Assembly (NCBI RefSeq): GCF_024171695.1
Contig: NZ_JAMTCF010000008.1
Coordinates: 180,338 to 244,337 of the forward strand
DNA: 64,000 bases
Direction: 5' to 3'
From: Actinosynnema pretiosum
Lineage (GTDB): Bacteria; Actinomycetota; Actinomycetes; Mycobacteriales; Pseudonocardiaceae
A program made the position numbers and the translations under genes. Shown piece after piece: positions 40,300 through 49,088 of the stretch. Each line of letters starts with the position of its first letter. The first letter of the stretch is position 1. Below the pieces are notes generated by a model. That model saw nothing but the letters and a program-made list of their open reading frames with translations, was not told the DNA's origin and did not search any database.

Positions 40300-40955
40300 C
40301 CGCGGGCATGGCCACCGACGTCGGCCGGGTGCGCCACGACAACGAGGACTGCGCCCTGGTCGGCGCGCACGTGTTCGCCGTCGCCGACGGCATGGGCGGG
40401 CACGCGGCGGGCGAGGTGGCCAGCGCGCTCGCCGTCGCCGCGCTCCGCGACCTGGACGCCACCCCCGGCCGCCGCGTCGGGGACGTGCAGCGGGCGCTCG
40501 AGGAGGCCAACGAGGCGATGCTCGTCGAGGGCGCCACCGACCCCGGCAAGCGCGGCATGGGCACCACCGCCACCGGCATCGCCATGGTCGACGTGCTCGG
40601 CCAGGCGCACTGGGCGGTGTTCAACATCGGCGACTCGCGGGTCTACCGGCTGTTCGACGGCGACCTCGCCCGCCTCACCACCGACCACTCGCGCGGCCAC
40701 GTGCTCACCCGCTCGCTCGGCGTCGAGCGCACCCCCACCCCCGACCTGCTGGTCATGCCGCCCGCCGCCGGTGAGCGGTTCCTGATGTGCTCGGACGGGC
40801 TGACCAACGAGCTGGACGACGCCGAGATCGCGCACGTCCTGTGCCGCGTCGCCGAACCGGGTGTGGCCGCCGACGAGCTGGTGCGCCGCGCCGTCGAGGC
40901 CGGTGGCCGGGACAACGCGACGGCCGTGGTCGTGGACGTGGCGGTGCCCCGGTGA
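40290..40955 (+). CDS. PP2C-family serine/threonine phosphatase
   Basis: 221 residues. A bare PP2C (PPM) domain: RHDNEDCALV, FAVADGMGGHAAGEVAS, NIGDSRVYRLFDGDLARLT, TRSLGVERTPTPDL, LMCSDGLTNELDDAEI and GGRDNATAVVVDV carry the metal-binding Asp residues. It removes phosphate from Ser/Thr kinase targets. No membrane segment is present, unlike PstP. No kinase gene lies in the window, so its targets are not evident. It is coupled to genes on both sides (10-base and 4-base overlaps). Confidence 0.93.
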   Translation: MQLTAGMATDVGRVRHDNEDCALVGAHVFAVADGMGGHAAGEVASALAVAALRDLDATPGRRVGDVQRALEEANEAMLVEGATDPGKRGMGTTATGIAMVDVLGQAHWAVFNIGDSRVYRLFDGDLARLTTDHSRGHVLTRSLGVERTPTPDLLVMPPAAGERFLMCSDGLTNELDDAEIAHVLCRVAEPGVAADELVRRAVEAGGRDNATAVVVDVAVPR

Positions 40956-41647
40956 GCGAGGTCGCGTACTCGCCCGGCCAGTGGGTCGCCCTGGCGGGCG
41001 AGGGCACCTGGCTGCTCGTGGAGGCCGACCCGGACGCCCGCGTGGTCGAGCGCTGCTGGCGGCTCGTCCGGTCCGGCTCACCCCTCGACCAGGTCGTGGA
41101 GGTGCTGCTCCGGCACGCCAGGGGCGGCGCGTGCGCGGTCAGCTACCGGCCGGGCGAGCGGCGGGTCGTGCTCACCGGGGAGGCCCGGTTCGCCGGGGTG
41201 TGCGCGGGGACCGGCTGGCTGGACGAGCCGCTCGACCCCGACCTGGACGAGCTGTTCCTCGACTCCGGCTGGGAGCCGCCCGGCCCGGTGCTGCCGCTGC
41301 TCGGCGGGGTGGTCGGGGCGTCCGCGCTGCACGTGCGCACCGGCGTCGCCCCGCGCCCGCGCGTCGCCGACGAGCACCGCGCGCCCGCCCTGCCGCACGA
41401 GGACGAGCACCTGCCGCACGAGGACGACCACCGGGCCCTGGTCGTCCCGCGCGGTGACGACCACCGGGCCCTGGCCGTGCCGCGCGAGGACGAGTACCTG
41501 GCACTGGCCGTCCCGCACGAGCACGAGCCGCAGGTCCTCGCCGTCCCGCGCGGCGAGGACGAGCAGGTGGTCTCGGCCATCCAGTCCCTCGGCGGCGACC
41601 CCATGGCGGGCATCGGCACCTGGACCGCAACCCGTGCTCCCCTTTGA
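40952..41647 (+). CDS. FHA-protein-like N-terminal domain without FHA, repetitive tail
   Basis: 231 residues from GTG 40952 (GTGA overlap with the phosphatase). Residues 1-120 (YSPGQWVALAGEGTWLLVEA, VERCWRLVRSGSPLDQVVEV) resemble the N-terminal domain that precedes FHA domains in actinobacterial PP2C-linked proteins. No FHA domain follows. Instead there are about six 11-12-residue units rich in His/Asp/Glu (DDHRALAVPRED-like, DNA about 41395-41555) and a short end. It is either a truncated FHA partner or a distinct adaptor. Function inferred only from context. Confidence 0.5.
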   Translation: MSEVAYSPGQWVALAGEGTWLLVEADPDARVVERCWRLVRSGSPLDQVVEVLLRHARGGACAVSYRPGERRVVLTGEARFAGVCAGTGWLDEPLDPDLDELFLDSGWEPPGPVLPLLGGVVGASALHVRTGVAPRPRVADEHRAPALPHEDEHLPHEDDHRALVVPRGDDHRALAVPREDEYLALAVPHEHEPQVLAVPRGEDEQVVSAIQSLGGDPMAGIGTWTATRAPL

Positions 41648-41719
41648 CAACCGGAACGGGCTATTGCCCCGGCGTCCAAGGCCGTACCGAGGTGAGCAAA
41701 CGCACGGGAGGAGATCGAC

Positions 41720-41944
41720 ATGACCACGAACCTCACACCCAGGGAGCACGCCGTCCTGCGCGCGGTGGCCGAGGGCCGCTGCACCCTCGACCAGGGGAAC
41801 CTGATGGTGGACGGGCTGTCGTGCTGCGACCAGTTCCTCGGCCGCAGGCTGGTCGTGTCCGGGCTGATCGCGGGCACCTCGGGACCCGTGGTGCTGACCG
41901 AGACCGGCCGCGCGCTGCTCGGCGCCCCGCCCCAGGCCGCGTGA
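41720..41944 (+). CDS. Small winged-helix-like protein
   Basis: 74 residues from ATG 41720, with a strong GGGAGGAG ribosome-binding site. The composition LTPREHAVLRAVAEGRCTL, LVVSGLIAGTSGPVVLTETG looks like a minimal winged helix (helix, helix, recognition helix, beta wing). A CC pair occurs in the middle. I do not recognise the family. 41945-42160 holds no gene. Confidence 0.6.
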   Translation: MTTNLTPREHAVLRAVAEGRCTLDQGNLMVDGLSCCDQFLGRRLVVSGLIAGTSGPVVLTETGRALLGAPPQAA

Positions 41945-42160
41945 GCCACTCGCCTGCGGGCGGGCGCCCCGGCGGCGCTCGTTCGCGGGGAACCAGCGCC
42001 CCCGCCCGACCGGTCGCGCGCGGCGCCTGCCCCACCGGCAAGACCGGCCCCCGCCCCGATCGGGGCAGTGGACCGTGCGTCCGGGTGACGCGCCACATCT
42101 GGTGACGTTCCGTGCCCGTTCTGTCGTGCGGACCGCACCGGGCGCTCCTAGCCTCGGTGC

Positions 42161-42640
42161 ATGGCTGATCTGGCGGCACGACGACACCCGGTGGTAGGAC
42201 TGGCGGCGTTCGGCGCGGCGGTGGCGCTGGTCGCCGTGGCGGGATCGCTGGCCTCGATGTCGGCGGCATCCGAGTACCAGGCCCTGGAGACCCCGTCGTG
42301 GGCCCCGCCGCCGTGGCTGTTCGGCCCGGTGTGGACCGTGCTCTACGCGATGATCGCGGTGTCCGGGTGGCTGTTCTGGAAGCGCGAGGGCGTGCGCTGG
42401 GAACTGGGCCTGTTCGCGGCGCAGCTCGTGCTGAACGGCCTGTGGACCCCGCTGTTCTTCGCCGCCGACCTGTACGCGGTCGCGCTGGCGGACATCGTGC
42501 TGCTGCTCGCGTCGATCGTCGCGCTGATCGTGGTGTTCCTGCGGCGCGGCCACCGGGCGTCCGGGCTGCTGCTCGTGCCGTACCTGCTGTGGGTCGGGTT
42601 CGCGACGGCGCTCAACGCGGCGATCGTGGCGCTGAACTGA
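42161..42640 (+). CDS. TspO/MBR-family membrane protein
   Basis: 159 residues with five membrane helices. WAPPPWLFGPVWTVLYAMIA, the WELGLFAAQLVLNGLWTPLFF region and YLLWVGFATALN are family hallmarks: the tryptophan-rich WxPP segment, the NxxW motif and the final asparagine. TspO proteins bind tetrapyrroles and take part in stress- or light-linked regulation. The first helix ends with an unusual SLASMSAASEYQ segment. Confidence 0.88.
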   Translation: MADLAARRHPVVGLAAFGAAVALVAVAGSLASMSAASEYQALETPSWAPPPWLFGPVWTVLYAMIAVSGWLFWKREGVRWELGLFAAQLVLNGLWTPLFFAADLYAVALADIVLLLASIVALIVVFLRRGHRASGLLLVPYLLWVGFATALNAAIVALN

Positions 42641-42748
42641 CCCCGGTCGAAGTTCACCCGAGGGTGTCGCGGTCCTCCGGTCGAACGAGGACCGGAGCTG
42701 ACCGCATCACCTCATAGGTTCCCCCCAGACCACGAAAGAGGGGGAAAC

Positions 42749-43297
42749 ATGACCACCGCAGCACCCACCACCGGCCCCGCGACCAGCACCGCCGAGGTCG
42801 CCGACCTGGTCGAGGCGCTCCAAACCCACCGGGGGTTCCTGCGGCACACGCTGGGCGGCGTGACGTGGGAGCAGCTGACCGCGCGGAGCACGGTGAGCGA
42901 GCTGACCCTGGGCGGCATCGTCAAGCACCTCACGGCCATGGAGGCCGAGTGGATGCGCTTCGCCAAGGGCGAGCCGCACGTGATGGACTTCCCCTCGGAC
43001 CCGGCCGGGCTGGCCGCCGTGGAGGAGGCGTTCCGCGAGGAGTTCCGGATCGCGGAGGACCAGACCGCCGAGGAGCTGCTGGCCGAGTACGCGCGGGTCG
43101 CGGCGGAGACCGACGCGGCGATCCCCGGACTGGACCTGGACCGGGCGCGGGAACTGCCGGTCGCGCCGTGGTTCGAGCCGGGCGCGACCAGGACGGTGCG
43201 GCGGGTGCTGGTGCACCTGATCGCCGAGACCGCGCAGCACGCAGGGCACGCGGACATCATCCGCGAGTCGATCGACGGCCAGAAGACGATGGGCTGA
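42749..43297 (+). CDS. DinB-family (DUF664) protein
   Basis: 182 residues from ATG 42749 with GAGGGGGAAA upstream. A four-helix-bundle DinB/DUF664 protein. The probable metal ligands are His in GGIVKHLTAMEAEWM and the pair in HLIAETAQHAGHADIIRES. Actinobacterial members include mycothiol-dependent enzymes, a plausible but unproven role here. Confidence 0.85.
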   Translation: MTTAAPTTGPATSTAEVADLVEALQTHRGFLRHTLGGVTWEQLTARSTVSELTLGGIVKHLTAMEAEWMRFAKGEPHVMDFPSDPAGLAAVEEAFREEFRIAEDQTAEELLAEYARVAAETDAAIPGLDLDRARELPVAPWFEPGATRTVRRVLVHLIAETAQHAGHADIIRESIDGQKTMG

Positions 43298-43432
43298 GCG
43301 GGCCCCTCCCCGGCCGGTCGGGGGTCCAGGTCCGGCTGACGACGTGAGGACGGCGGGCGGTTCCGGGTGCACCGGGGCCGCCCGCCGTTCTGCCGTTCCG
43401 CCCGGCTCCCGGCCGCGCGCCCCCGCCTCGGG

Positions 43433-44530
43433 TCACCCCTCCAGCAGGCCGGGCGCGTGGTCCGGCGGCTCAAGGCCGAGGTGCTGCCAGGCCAGCGCCG
43501 TCGCCACCCGACCGCGCGGGGTGCGGGCCAGCATCCCGGCGCGCACCAGGTACGGCTCGCAGACCTCCTCCACGGTCGTCGGCTCCTCGCCGACCGCCAC
43601 CGCCAGCGTCGACACGCCCACCGGGCCGCCGCCGAACGAGCGCACCAGCGCGCCCAGCACCGCCCGGTCCAGCCGGTCCAGGCCCAGCTCGTCCACGTCG
43701 TACACCGCGAGCGCCGCCCGCGCCACGTCCAGGGTCACCGCGCCGTCCGCCCTGACCTCGGCGAAGTCCCGCACCCGGCGCAGCAGCCGGTTCGCGATGC
43801 GGGGCGTGCCGCGCGAGCGCCCGGCGATCTCGGCCGCGCCCTCCTCGCGCAGGTCAACGCCCAGGATCACCGCCGACCGTCGCACGATCAGGTCGAGTTC
43901 CTCCGGCGTGTAGAACTCCATGTGACCGGTGAACCCGAACCGGTCACGCAGCGGACCGGTCAGCGCGCCCGACCGGGTGGTCGCCCCGACCAGCGTGAAC
44001 GGGGCGATGTCGAGCGGGATGCTGGTCGCGCCGGGGCCCTTGCCGACCACGACGTCGACCCGGAAGTCCTCCATCGCCAGGTACAGCATCTCCTCGGCGG
44101 GGCGGGCCATGCGGTGGATCTCGTCGATGAACAGCACGTCGCCCTCGACCAGGTTCGACAGCATCGCCGCCAGGTCGCCCGCCCGCTCCAGCGCGGGCCC
44201 CGAGGTGATCCGCAGCGACGCGCCCAGCTCCGCCGCGATGATCATCGCGAGGCTGGTCTTGCCGAGGCCGGGCGGACCGGACAGCAGCACGTGGTCCGGC
44301 GGCGCGCCCCGGCGCATCGCGCCGTGCAGCACCAGCTCCAGCTGCTCGCGCACCTTCGGCTGGCCGACGAACTCGCGCAGGTCCTTCGGGCGCAGCGTGG
44401 TCTCCAGGTCGCGCTCGCCCAGCTCGCGCGCCGGGTTCAGCGCCTCCTCGCCGTCGAACCCGCCACCGTCGAACCCGCTGTCGGCGAAGTCGCCGAACTC
44501 GGTGAAGTCGGAGCCGCCGAACCCGGTCAC
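43433..44530 (-). CDS. ruvB: Holliday junction branch-migration ATPase RuvB
   Basis: 365 residues from GTG 44530, overlapping the ruvA stop by 4 bases. Walker A is GPPGLGKTS, Walker B is LFIDEIHRM, sensor 1 is LVGATTRSG and the arginine finger region is [14 protein letters not shown]. The C-terminal DNA-binding winged helix is present. The N-terminus is extended by about 30 residues of Gly/Phe/Asp-rich sequence ([12 protein letters not shown]) before the family's usual start. It works with RuvA to move Holliday junctions. Confidence 0.96.
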   Translation of the reverse strand: MTGFGGSDFTEFGDFADSGFDGGGFDGEEALNPARELGERDLETTLRPKDLREFVGQPKVREQLELVLHGAMRRGAPPDHVLLSGPPGLGKTSLAMIIAAELGASLRITSGPALERAGDLAAMLSNLVEGDVLFIDEIHRMARPAEEMLYLAMEDFRVDVVVGKGPGATSIPLDIAPFTLVGATTRSGALTGPLRDRFGFTGHMEFYTPEELDLIVRRSAVILGVDLREEGAAEIAGRSRGTPRIANRLLRRVRDFAEVRADGAVTLDVARAALAVYDVDELGLDRLDRAVLGALVRSFGGGPVGVSTLAVAVGEEPTTVEEVCEPYLVRAGMLARTPRGRVATALAWQHLGLEPPDHAPGLLEG

Positions 44531-45123
44531 TTCTTGCGCCCCAACCCGGACAAGGCCTTGCGCAGCACGACCGACGTGCCCAGCGAGGAGTCCTCGGCGA
44601 GCACGCCGTCGACCGCCGTCTCGGCCTGCTTGGCCGGGAACCCGAGCCCGAGCAGCGCCTCCACGACCTGGTCGCGCACCCGGCCGGTCGCCACGACGCC
44701 CTCGGCGCCGGGGGCGGTGGCGAGCTGGCCGACCTTGTCCCGCAGCTCGATGACCAGCCGCTCCGCGCCCTTGCGGCCGATGCCGGGCACCTGGGTGAGC
44801 ACGCTGATGCTGCCCTCGGCGAGCGCGGCCCGCAGCTTCTCCGGCTCCAGCACGGCCAACGTCGCCAGCGCGAGCCGTGGCCCGATGCCGGACACGGTCT
44901 GGAGCAGGCCGAACAGCTGGCGCGAGTCGGCGTCGGCGAACCCGAACAGCGTCAACGAGTCCTCGCGGACCACCAGCGACGTCGACAGCGCCGCCTCCTC
45001 ACCGCGCCGGAGCGAGGCGAGCGTGGCGGGAGTCGCCTGCACGGCGAACCCCACCCCGCCCACCTCGACCACGGCGTGGTCGAGACCGATGGACAGCACC
45101 TGTCCGCGCAGCGACGAGATCAC
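44527..45123 (-). CDS. ruvA: Holliday junction recognition subunit RuvA
   Basis: 198 residues from GTG 45123 (GTGA overlap with ruvC). The OB-fold start ([20 protein letters not shown]), tandem helix-hairpin-helix motifs ([36 protein letters not shown]) and the C-terminal RuvB-binding domain are all present. Length is normal. Confidence 0.96.
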   Translation of the reverse strand: MISSLRGQVLSIGLDHAVVEVGGVGFAVQATPATLASLRRGEEAALSTSLVVREDSLTLFGFADADSRQLFGLLQTVSGIGPRLALATLAVLEPEKLRAALAEGSISVLTQVPGIGRKGAERLVIELRDKVGQLATAPGAEGVVATGRVRDQVVEALLGLGFPAKQAETAVDGVLAEDSSLGTSVVLRKALSGLGRKK

Positions 45124-46403
45124 GAGGACTTCCCTCCGGGTTCAGCGGCGGCCGACGGGAGGTCGGCGGAAAGAGCGGGTGGAGCGGCCGACGGGAGGTC
45201 GGCCGGTGGAGCGGGTGGAACGTCCGACGGGTGGTCGGCTGGTGGAGCGGGTGGAACGTCCGACGGGAGGTCGGCGGGGAGGGCGGCCGGTGGCAGGTCG
45301 GCGAGTGGGGCGGCTGGCGGCAGGTCGGCGGGTCGGGTGACCGGTGGTAGGGCGGCCGGTGGCAGGTCGGCGGGTGCGGCGGCCGACTCGGCGTCGGCGG
45401 GCTGGGGCGCCGGAACGGGGGGAGGCGCGGCTACCGGTGGCGCGGCGGCCCGCTCGGCGGCGGGGGCGGTGCGCGCGGCCCGCGCTCGACCTGCGGCCGA
45501 GGCCGGGGGAGTGGTCTGACCTGCGGTGGAGGGGGCGGCGAGGGGGGTGGTCGGGCCGGGTTCGGTCTTGCGGGTGGCGGCGGGGCGGTCTGCGGCGGCG
45601 GCGCGGGGGAGGCCGCCGGGCGTGGTGCGCTGGGCGGCCCCGGTGCGCGCGGTCGTCCGCGCGCCCGCCGTCCCTGCGGTCGCTGCCCGTGCAGCCGTGG
45701 CGCGCTTGTCAGTAATAAGGGGGTCACCCGCACGGGTGGCCGCGTTGTCGGGCCGGTCCGCCGTGCTGGCAGCCCGACCCGCCGCGCCTGCGGCCCGCGT
45801 CGCCGCGCCCGCTGCCTGAGCCGCGCCGCCCGCCCGCGTCCCCGCGCCACCGGCCGCCCCGGCCAGCCGCGCCCGGTGGGTCCTGGCGATCTCCGCCGCC
45901 CGAGCCTGGGCCTGCTCCAGCCGCGACTTCATCGGCGCCCGCCACAGGTGGCAGATCGCCAGCGCCAGCGCGTCGGCCGCGTCGGCGGGCCTCGGCGCGA
46001 CCTTCAGCCCGAGCACCTTCGTCACCATCGCCGTGACCTGCGCCTTGTCCGCCCGCCCCGACCCGGTCACCGCCGCCTTCACCTCGCTCGGCGTGTGGAA
46101 CTCCACCGGCAGGCCGCGCCTGGCCGCCGCCAGCGCCACGATCCCGCCCGCCTGCGCCGTCCCCATCGCCGTGCGCACGTTGTGCTGGCTGAACACCCGC
46201 TCGATCGCCACCACGTCCGGCGCGTACCGGTCCAGCCACACCTCGACCGCGTCCGCCAGTTGCAGCAACCGCCGCGACAGGTCCTCGTCCGCCGGGGTGC
46301 GCACCACGTCCACCGCCACCGGCCGGACCGTGCGCCCGGTCCCGCCGTCGACCACCCCGAACCCGCAGCGGGTCAGACCGGGGTCGACCCCGAACACGCG
46401 CAC
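45120..46403 (-). CDS. ruvC: Holliday junction resolvase RuvC with long repetitive C-terminal tail
   Basis: 427 residues from GTG 46403. Residues 1-175 are a full Ruv[17 protein letters not shown] (Asp7), [17 protein letters not shown] (Glu about 67), and [14 protein letters not shown] with the last catalytic Asp pair. Typical RuvC proteins end there. About 240 further residues are Ala/Pro/Thr/Arg-rich and end in 12-residue Pro-Ala-Asp-Leu-Pro-Ser units. The core is expected to cut Holliday junctions. The tail reaches to the ruvA start with an intact frame. ruvC is the first gene of a ruvCAB operon. Confidence 0.93.
   Translation of the reverse strand: MRVFGVDPGLTRCGFGVVDGGTGRTVRPVAVDVVRTPADEDLSRRLLQLADAVEVWLDRYAPDVVAIERVFSQHNVRTAMGTAQAGGIVALAAARRGLPVEFHTPSEVKAAVTGSGRADKAQVTAMVTKVLGLKVAPRPADAADALALAICHLWRAPMKSRLEQAQARAAEIARTHRARLAGAAGGAGTRAGGAAQAAGAATRAAGAAGRAASTADRPDNAATRAGDPLITDKRATAARAATAGTAGARTTARTGAAQRTTPGGLPRAAAADRPAATRKTEPGPTTPLAAPSTAGQTTPPASAAGRARAARTAPAAERAAAPPVAAPPPVPAPQPADAESAAAPADLPPAALPPVTRPADLPPAAPLADLPPAALPADLPSDVPPAPPADHPSDVPPAPPADLPSAAPPALSADLPSAAAEPGGKSS
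45154..45297. repeat. Tandem 36-bp repeat in the ruvC tail
   Basis: GACGGG[A/T]GGTCGG recurs at 45154, 45190, 45226 and 45262, a strict 36-base period (12 codons). It decays into less regular GGCAGGTCGGCG units to about 45375. Confidence 0.9.
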
Positions 46404-46606
46404 GCCCGCTCACGCCCCTCGCTCGGCCGGTGGTCACCCGGTTGGCGAACACCAGTTCGACAGACCTTAGTGTTCGCGTTGCCGACAGCCGCGCACAACA
46501 CGGAACCGGGGACCATGTGCGATGTCGCCGACAGTCCGGCGCATTCCAGGTGGAAGCGCGCTCTGCGTGATCGAAAACGACCCCCCGATCGACAGAGCGT
46601 CACGGG

Positions 46607-48190
46607 ATGATTACAGTGGCTGAGGTCCACAAGGCGAGCCAGTCGCGGCAGGCGGGTGCCATGTCCCTGAAGCGGTTCGGCGTCGTGGCCGCCCTCGTCG
46701 GGGTGGTCCTGTCCGTGCTCGTCGCCCTCGTGGTGTCCGAGGCGCTCGGCCGCGAGGTCTCCGTCGCGCTGGACAAGTTCTCCCAGCTCGTGTGGGCCAC
46801 CGCCGCCCTCGTGTGCTTCTGGGGCGAGGCCGCCCGCCGCACCGGCCCGGCCCGCCGCTGGCGGATCTGGATGACCGGCGCGCTCGGCTGCCTGGTGCTC
46901 GGCCTGTGCGCCTGGACCTGGGGCCAGGTCGTCCTCGGCGCCTCCCTGCCCACCTCCGCGCTCGCCCAGGCCGGGTTCACCCTGGTCCCGGTCCTCGCGC
47001 TCGGCGCGGTGCTGGTGCTCGGCGGCGGACCGGCCGAGGTCGGGGCCGCGCGCGGCAGGCTCGTGCTCGTGCTCGACGGGCTGATAGTCGTCGGCTCGCT
47101 GTTCGTCCTGACCTGGGTCGCCGCGCTGGAGTCGATGCTGCGCAAGTGGGCCGCGACCGGCCTGTCCTTCCTGCCCGTGGTCGCCCACCCGGCCGCCTAC
47201 CTGGTGCTGTTCGTGGTGCTGCTCGTCCTCTCCTGGACGCACCGCCCGGTCCGCCAGCTCCCCATGCTCTTCCTGGGCCTCGCCGCGCTGGCCCAGTCGT
47301 CCTCCGGCTGGGTGTTCGCCTACCTGGTCAGCACCGGGACCACCGAGATCCCCACCGCCGCCGACATCGGCTTCATGATCTGCCCGGCCCTGCTCCTGCT
47401 GGCCGCGCTCGCCCCCGCCGGCGTGCGGCGCGGCCGGGCCGACGAGGGCCTGCTGCGCGCGGGCGAGCTGCTGCACCTGCTGGTCCCGTACCTGCCGATG
47501 ACCGCCACCGGCCTGTTCGTCGTGGTCGGCACCGCCACCGGCACCCCGCTCAAACCGCTGGAGATCTACGTCGGCCTCGGCGTCGTGGCCCTGGTCGTGG
47601 TACGCCAGCTGCTCACCCTCATCGACAACGTCCGCCTGGTCGAGCAGCTGCGCGACAGCCGCGAGCGGCTGCGCCACCAGGCCTACCACGACCCGCTGAC
47701 CGGCCTGCCCAACCGCGCCCTGTTCCGCGAGCGCCTGAGCGCCGCGCTGGTCGCGGACGGCCCGATCGCGCTGCTGTTCATCGACGTGGACGGGTTCAAG
47801 GAGGTCAACGACAGCTACGGGCACGCCGAGGGCGACGCCGTGCTGCGCATCGTGGCCCAGCGGCTCCAGCGCTGCGTGCGCGAGTGCGACACCGTGGCGC
47901 GGCTGGGCGGCGACGAGTTCGGCGTGCTCATCGAGGGCGACGCGCCGCCGGACGAGGTGGGCAGGCGGGTGCTGCGGGTGCTGGTCGCGCCGCACCGCAC
48001 CGCACTGGGCGAGCACCGCATCCGGGCCAGCGTCGGCATCGCGCGCCGCGCGCACGGCCAGCCGGTCGCCCCCGACGACCTGCTCGGCGACGCGGACGCG
48101 GCCATGTACGCGGCCAAGCGCCTGGGCAAGGGCATCGTCGTGGGCGCGGGCGGCGGCCAGATCGGCGGCCCGGTGGGCGCCATCGGCTGA
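46607..48190 (+). CDS. Membrane diguanylate cyclase (GGDEF)
   Basis: 527 residues from ATG 46607; ATG 46661 is an alternative just before the first helix. Eight or nine hydrophobic helices (about residues 25-340) form an uncharacterised membrane input domain. A linker helix (VRLVEQLRDSRERLRHQAYH) leads to a GGDEF domain with DPLTGLPNRALFRERL, LLFIDVDGFKEVND and the intact catalytic RLGGDEFGVL. It should make cyclic di-GMP from two GTP. An RxxD inhibitory site precedes the GGDEF motif at the usual distance (RECDTVA). It sits between ruvC and yajC on the plus strand, splitting a normally contiguous block. Confidence 0.9.
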   Translation: MITVAEVHKASQSRQAGAMSLKRFGVVAALVGVVLSVLVALVVSEALGREVSVALDKFSQLVWATAALVCFWGEAARRTGPARRWRIWMTGALGCLVLGLCAWTWGQVVLGASLPTSALAQAGFTLVPVLALGAVLVLGGGPAEVGAARGRLVLVLDGLIVVGSLFVLTWVAALESMLRKWAATGLSFLPVVAHPAAYLVLFVVLLVLSWTHRPVRQLPMLFLGLAALAQSSSGWVFAYLVSTGTTEIPTAADIGFMICPALLLLAALAPAGVRRGRADEGLLRAGELLHLLVPYLPMTATGLFVVVGTATGTPLKPLEIYVGLGVVALVVVRQLLTLIDNVRLVEQLRDSRERLRHQAYHDPLTGLPNRALFRERLSAALVADGPIALLFIDVDGFKEVNDSYGHAEGDAVLRIVAQRLQRCVRECDTVARLGGDEFGVLIEGDAPPDEVGRRVLRVLVAPHRTALGEHRIRASVGIARRAHGQPVAPDDLLGDADAAMYAAKRLGKGIVVGAGGGQIGGPVGAIG

Positions 48191-48539
48191 CCGGGCCCTG
48201 CCGCGCGGTCCCCGGCCGGGGCCCGCCCCCTGTCAAGGCCCGCGCCCGCCCGACTGCGGCAAACCGCTCGAACCTCCCGCGCCGCCGCCGGTTCCCCGAA
48301 CCCCGCGCGCGCCCCGCGACCGTCCCGCCGCAGCTCAACCCGGCTACGCCCCGTGCTCGCCGATCGTTCGCCGCACCCCCGGACGGACCCGCCCCGACCA
48401 CCTCCACCGCCCCTTGCCCACCCCTGCGCCGGTGGCGCTGCGTGATCGGCAACCACGACCTGGCACAATCGGCGACGGCGTCTGGAGAACCGGACGTTCC
48501 GGGCACCCACGCCCAGCCGCGTCCGCCGATCGGAGAATG
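48191..48539. other. Intergenic region upstream of yajC
   Basis: About 350 bases. Frames are open but rich in Pro/Arg/Ala and without start signals, so I support no gene. The last 100 bases should contain the promoter of the yajC-secDF run. CGGAGA at 48531-48536 is its ribosome-binding site. Confidence 0.4.
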
Positions 48540-48941
48540 ATGGACCTCTCTTCCTTGATGTTCCCCCTGCTCCTCATCCTGTTCGCGGTGCCGCTGTTCC
48601 TCAGCGCCCGCAAGCAGAAGAAGGCCGCGGCCGAGCAGCAGGAGCTGCTGGCCGCCCTCGAGCCGGGTGACCGGGTCATGACGACGTCCGGCCTGTTCGC
48701 CACCGTCGCGGACGCCAGCGACGAGGCCACCATCGACCTGGAGGTCGCGGACGGCGTGGTCACCACCTGGCTGCGCCAGGCGGTCCGCGAGAAGGTCGAC
48801 ACCAACATCGACACCACCGACGTCGACGAGGACGCCGACGAGGTCTCCGCGCGGGACTCCGACGCCGTCGTGGACGCCACCCCGGCCTCCTCCGCGATCG
48901 TCGCCCCGCCGCTCGACGCCAAGCAGGACAGCAAGAACTGA
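48540..48941 (+). CDS. yajC: Preprotein translocase accessory subunit YajC
   Basis: 133 residues; ATG 48540, with ATG 48537 directly before it. One N-terminal membrane helix (LMFPLLLILFAVPLFL) is followed by RKQKKAAAEQQELLAALEPG, DRVMTTSGLFATV and the short beta domain typical of YajC. The C-terminal 45 residues are acidic. It associates with SecDF at the Sec translocon. Confidence 0.93.
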   Translation: MDLSSLMFPLLLILFAVPLFLSARKQKKAAAEQQELLAALEPGDRVMTTSGLFATVADASDEATIDLEVADGVVTTWLRQAVREKVDTNIDTTDVDEDADEVSARDSDAVVDATPASSAIVAPPLDAKQDSKN

Positions 48942-49088
48942 CACCGGCCGCCACGGCCGTCCGGGCGACACCGGCCAGGTTGGCAACTGTGAACGACGCC
49001 GACTCCAGGCAGTGACGCGCGGCTCACATGACGCGGGGTACGCTGCGCCCTCGCTGAACTTTGTCAACTACCAGGAGACGGACGGACC

